From assembly GCF_030122845.1 (NCBI RefSeq), contig NZ_CP126084.1, forward strand, positions 4,464,001 through 4,528,000: DNA of 64,000 bases, read 5' to 3'. The position numbers and the translations under genes are program-made. This document shows positions 62,267-64,000 of this stretch, one piece after another. Position 1 is the stretch's first letter. Every line of letters begins with the position of its first letter. Origin of the DNA: Paenibacillus woosongensis. GTDB taxonomy: Bacteria; Bacillota; Bacilli; Paenibacillales; Paenibacillaceae. The notes beneath the pieces were generated by a model. That model ran no database searches. It saw only the letters and a list, made by a program, of their open reading frames with translations, and had not been told where the DNA came from.

Positions 62267-62644
62267 CTAACTTTCAATAGGATAGGCCATGACGCTCATC
62301 AGTGCCAGCTCCGGCTGGGTCGTATCGAGACGGCTGTATTGAATGATGACGGGAACATCACTTTCTAACGTTAGCGCATAAGGCACTCCGGCAGGGATTC
62401 GCTCTCCGCCGCTCTCCAGGGAGGTAGTGCGAATATGCCTTGTGCGGCGGCCTTCAACAATAGCCTCAATGCCCTCCAGCGGCTCGCGGTCTTCATAATA
62501 GATGGTAATGCCAAGCCTTGCCGGCGTCTCCCCGCAATTCAGCACGCAGATGCTTTCGTGGCTGACGAGTTCTCCCCGGCTGTCCGGCGGAATATATCCG
62601 TCGGGAATGACCCAGAAACGGTGTCCTTTTGCTTGAACTCCCAT
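62267..62644 (-). CDS. ASRT-family protein (sensory rhodopsin transducer-like)
   Basis: A 125-residue beta-rich protein that closely follows the family pattern: WVIPDGYIPPDSRGELVSHE, ICVLNCGETPA, TIYYEDREPLEGI and VPVIIQYSRLDTTQPELALM. The name comes from an Anabaena protein that partners a rhodopsin; no rhodopsin is seen here. In Firmicutes such genes sit with sugar catabolism, so a role in binding a sugar or its derivatives is more likely. It lies 21 nt downstream of the GH105 gene. Confidence 0.85.
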   Translation of the reverse strand: MGVQAKGHRFWVIPDGYIPPDSRGELVSHESICVLNCGETPARLGITIYYEDREPLEGIEAIVEGRRTRHIRTTSLESGGERIPAGVPYALTLESDVPVIIQYSRLDTTQPELALMSVMAYPIES

Positions 62645-62665
62645 ATTGGCGGTTCTCCCTTCTTG

Positions 62666-63700
62666 TTAATTGTACGGATCTTCCTTGGAGCGCAGCAGCT
62701 GCGCCAGGAACACCAGAGCCAGCCCCTGTCCCCAGCCTTGGATCCGTTTGCAAGGCACTTCCTTGTACCCCTCTACATCATTCATGACCGCCGTACCGGC
62801 CGAAACGTCTGTAACCGTGCCGTCGTCCTTGATCCGAGACAGAATGCCTTCGATCGATTTTTGCGTATACTTGTTGTACAATCTTCCCCGCATCAGCAGC
62901 GCCGTAGCGATCCCAGCCGATCCGGAGGTCTCCAGGTAAGAGGTCTCGTCATCCAGCACCGTATGCCACAGCCCTTCGGGCGATTGCAGCCTGACGAGCG
63001 CACTGAGCTGATCCCGCAAAGAGCCGTCGATGATCATATAGGATGGGTGCTGAACCTCGACGTACTGCAGCGCCTTCGACATCGTAAGCGCCGCCCAGCT
63101 GTTGCCGCGGGCCCAGTAGATACCGGACATATGGTTCTGGTTCAAATGATCCCAGCCATGATAGTAAAGATTCGTGTCCGGATCCTGCAGAAACTCCTCA
63201 TGTCCGTGATACTGCTTCAGGCCGTCCTCGAAATATTCCTTGTTTCCGAGCAGATGCCCGATGCGCAGCAGAAAATAACCCGCCATGAACATCGTATCCA
63301 CCCAAGCCTGCTGGGGAAATACGTCATTCACCGAATTCACCGTATGCTGAAAAATACCATCCGCGAACCGTTCCGCTTTATTTTTCAAAAATTCCGCCAT
63401 TTCGACAGCCGTGTTTAAATATTTCTCGTCCTGGTAGACCTGATATAGCGTCAGCAGACAGTGGCCGATTGAAACGCCGTTTACGGAAAGCTTCGGCAGG
63501 CCGTCCTCCATATGCTCGTCGACCCAGGCTTTCAGTTTGGTTAAATATTCCTCATTTCCCGTTGCCTCGTACGCTTCGCAGACCCCGTAATATGCTACGC
63601 CGCCCGGCCAGTCCCAGTTGAAATCCATATTAAACGTACGTTCGACGACCCGGGCGATCGTCTGCTTCACCTTCGCCTCATCATAAACCAATGCTGGCAT
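62666..63700 (-). CDS. Unsaturated rhamnogalacturonyl hydrolase (GH105, YteR-like)
   Basis: A 344-residue (alpha/alpha)6-barrel hydrolase. The conserved blocks are NWDWPGGVAYYGVCEAYEAT, WVDTMFMAGYFLLR (catalytic Asp region), GIYWARGNSWAALTMSKAL and ETSGSAGIATALL. It removes the unsaturated galacturonic acid that pectate/rhamnogalacturonan lyases leave on rhamnogalacturonan I fragments, in the cytoplasm. GGGGAGGAG precedes the ATG at 63700; upstream codons overlap the next gene's end. Confidence 0.92.
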   Translation of the reverse strand: MPALVYDEAKVKQTIARVVERTFNMDFNWDWPGGVAYYGVCEAYEATGNEEYLTKLKAWVDEHMEDGLPKLSVNGVSIGHCLLTLYQVYQDEKYLNTAVEMAEFLKNKAERFADGIFQHTVNSVNDVFPQQAWVDTMFMAGYFLLRIGHLLGNKEYFEDGLKQYHGHEEFLQDPDTNLYYHGWDHLNQNHMSGIYWARGNSWAALTMSKALQYVEVQHPSYMIIDGSLRDQLSALVRLQSPEGLWHTVLDDETSYLETSGSAGIATALLMRGRLYNKYTQKSIEGILSRIKDDGTVTDVSAGTAVMNDVEGYKEVPCKRIQGWGQGLALVFLAQLLRSKEDPYN

Positions 63701-63752
63701 GTCTAGCTCTCCTCCCCTTAATGGCTCTGTGATCATTTGTTCCTCCCATACG

Positions 63753-64000
63753 TTACCTGAGATACATGAATAAAGGCTGCAGCTGCAAATCGCCAATTCC
63801 GTCGGCAATTAACCGGGCGATCGCTTCTCCCCCCTGCTCCTGGAAATGCGTATTGTCCTGTACGCCCGCAGGGAAGTTCATGTATTCGCCCGGGTACACC
63901 CACATGAACAGGTCTTTGCAGCCCTCTGGCCCGGCCGTCTCGAACAATCGCTTGCTTCGGGCAGCAAGATCAATAAGCGGCGTATCCGTCTCTGCGGCCA
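63753..64000 (-). CDS. Rhamnogalacturonan acetylesterase-like SGNH hydrolase, C-terminal part
   Basis: The frame is open to the right edge of the window (82 residues seen). It shows the last SGNH block with the catalytic Asp and His (GVQDNTHFQEQGG), preceded by FMWVYPGEYMNFP, the pattern of rhamnogalacturonan acetylesterases (RhgT/YesT-like), which remove acetyl groups from rhamnogalacturonan I. Directly upstream of GH105, so the two act in the same pathway. N-terminal part outside the window. Confidence 0.82.
   Translation of the reverse strand, partial: AAETDTPLIDLAARSKRLFETAGPEGCKDLFMWVYPGEYMNFPAGVQDNTHFQEQGGEAIARLIADGIGDLQLQPLFMYLR

Overview
The window looks like a chromosomal segment of a Paenibacillus-type Firmicute. 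GC content is moderate, Shine-Dalgarno sites are strong (AAGGAGG-like), and a YesM/AraC two-component system sits beside a sugar ABC importer. Lysine and c-di-AMP riboswitches, the deo operon and pectin-degradation genes fit the same group. No rRNA, tRNA, CRISPR array or phage was found. All family calls come from reading the translated sequence; no database search was run.

Layout. 1-9.8 kb: tail of a HEAT-repeat protein, a lysine riboswitch controlling a LysP-type permease, a secreted transglutaminase-fold protein, a small membrane protein, a glutaredoxin-like protein with thioredoxin reductase, a P1B-4 metal ATPase under Fur/PerR-like boxes, a 1-kb repeat-rich spacer and homocysteine synthase. 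9.9-19.6 kb is a zone of gene decay: an ABC exporter with two frameshifts, an MMPL transporter truncated at both ends and a SulP transporter with an internal deletion. Intact genes lie between them: AEC permease, peptide deformylase, DUF3886 protein, MazF-like protein, an MBL-fold/TetR operon with a clear twin operator, and a second TetR. This zone also holds a candidate two-block structured RNA with its own promoter. 19.6-32 kb: PAS hybrid kinase, MFS exporter, Mn-dependent pyrophosphatase, an OmpR-type two-component pair, HflX with a possible attenuator leader, a DUF2500 protein, an SDR enzyme, and a MarR/ring-cleaving dioxygenase operon.

32-50 kb: a secreted beta-helix/discoidin protein, a carbohydrate ABC importer with its two-component regulator, the deoC-deoB-deoD-pdp nucleoside operon with a DeoR (SorC-type) repressor, an MFS exporter with a wHTH-TPR regulator, and a KamA-type radical SAM aminomutase behind a c-di-AMP (ydaO-type) riboswitch with two terminators. 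51-54 kb: a Fur-boxed operon (54-aa membrane peptide, ankyrin protein, IsdG-like heme monooxygenase), an IS3 remnant and a HAD phosphatase.

53.5-62.1 kb is the most striking region, a ribosomal peptide cluster. A GAF-LuxR regulator is followed by a C39-peptidase ABC exporter, an HlyD adaptor and a 93-aa precursor carrying four TTLA(L/V)GEE repeats after a Gly-Gly leader. Then come a RimK-like ATP-grasp ligase, a 31-aa membrane peptide, a Blp-like two-Gly bacteriocin precursor and an M48 membrane protease. The repeats match the TTxxxxEE core of plesiocin-type graspetides (omega-ester peptides), so one exporter may process two unrelated peptide classes. 62.2-64 kb: rhamnogalacturonan degradation genes (GH105 hydrolase, rhamnogalacturonan acetylesterase, and an ASRT-family protein).
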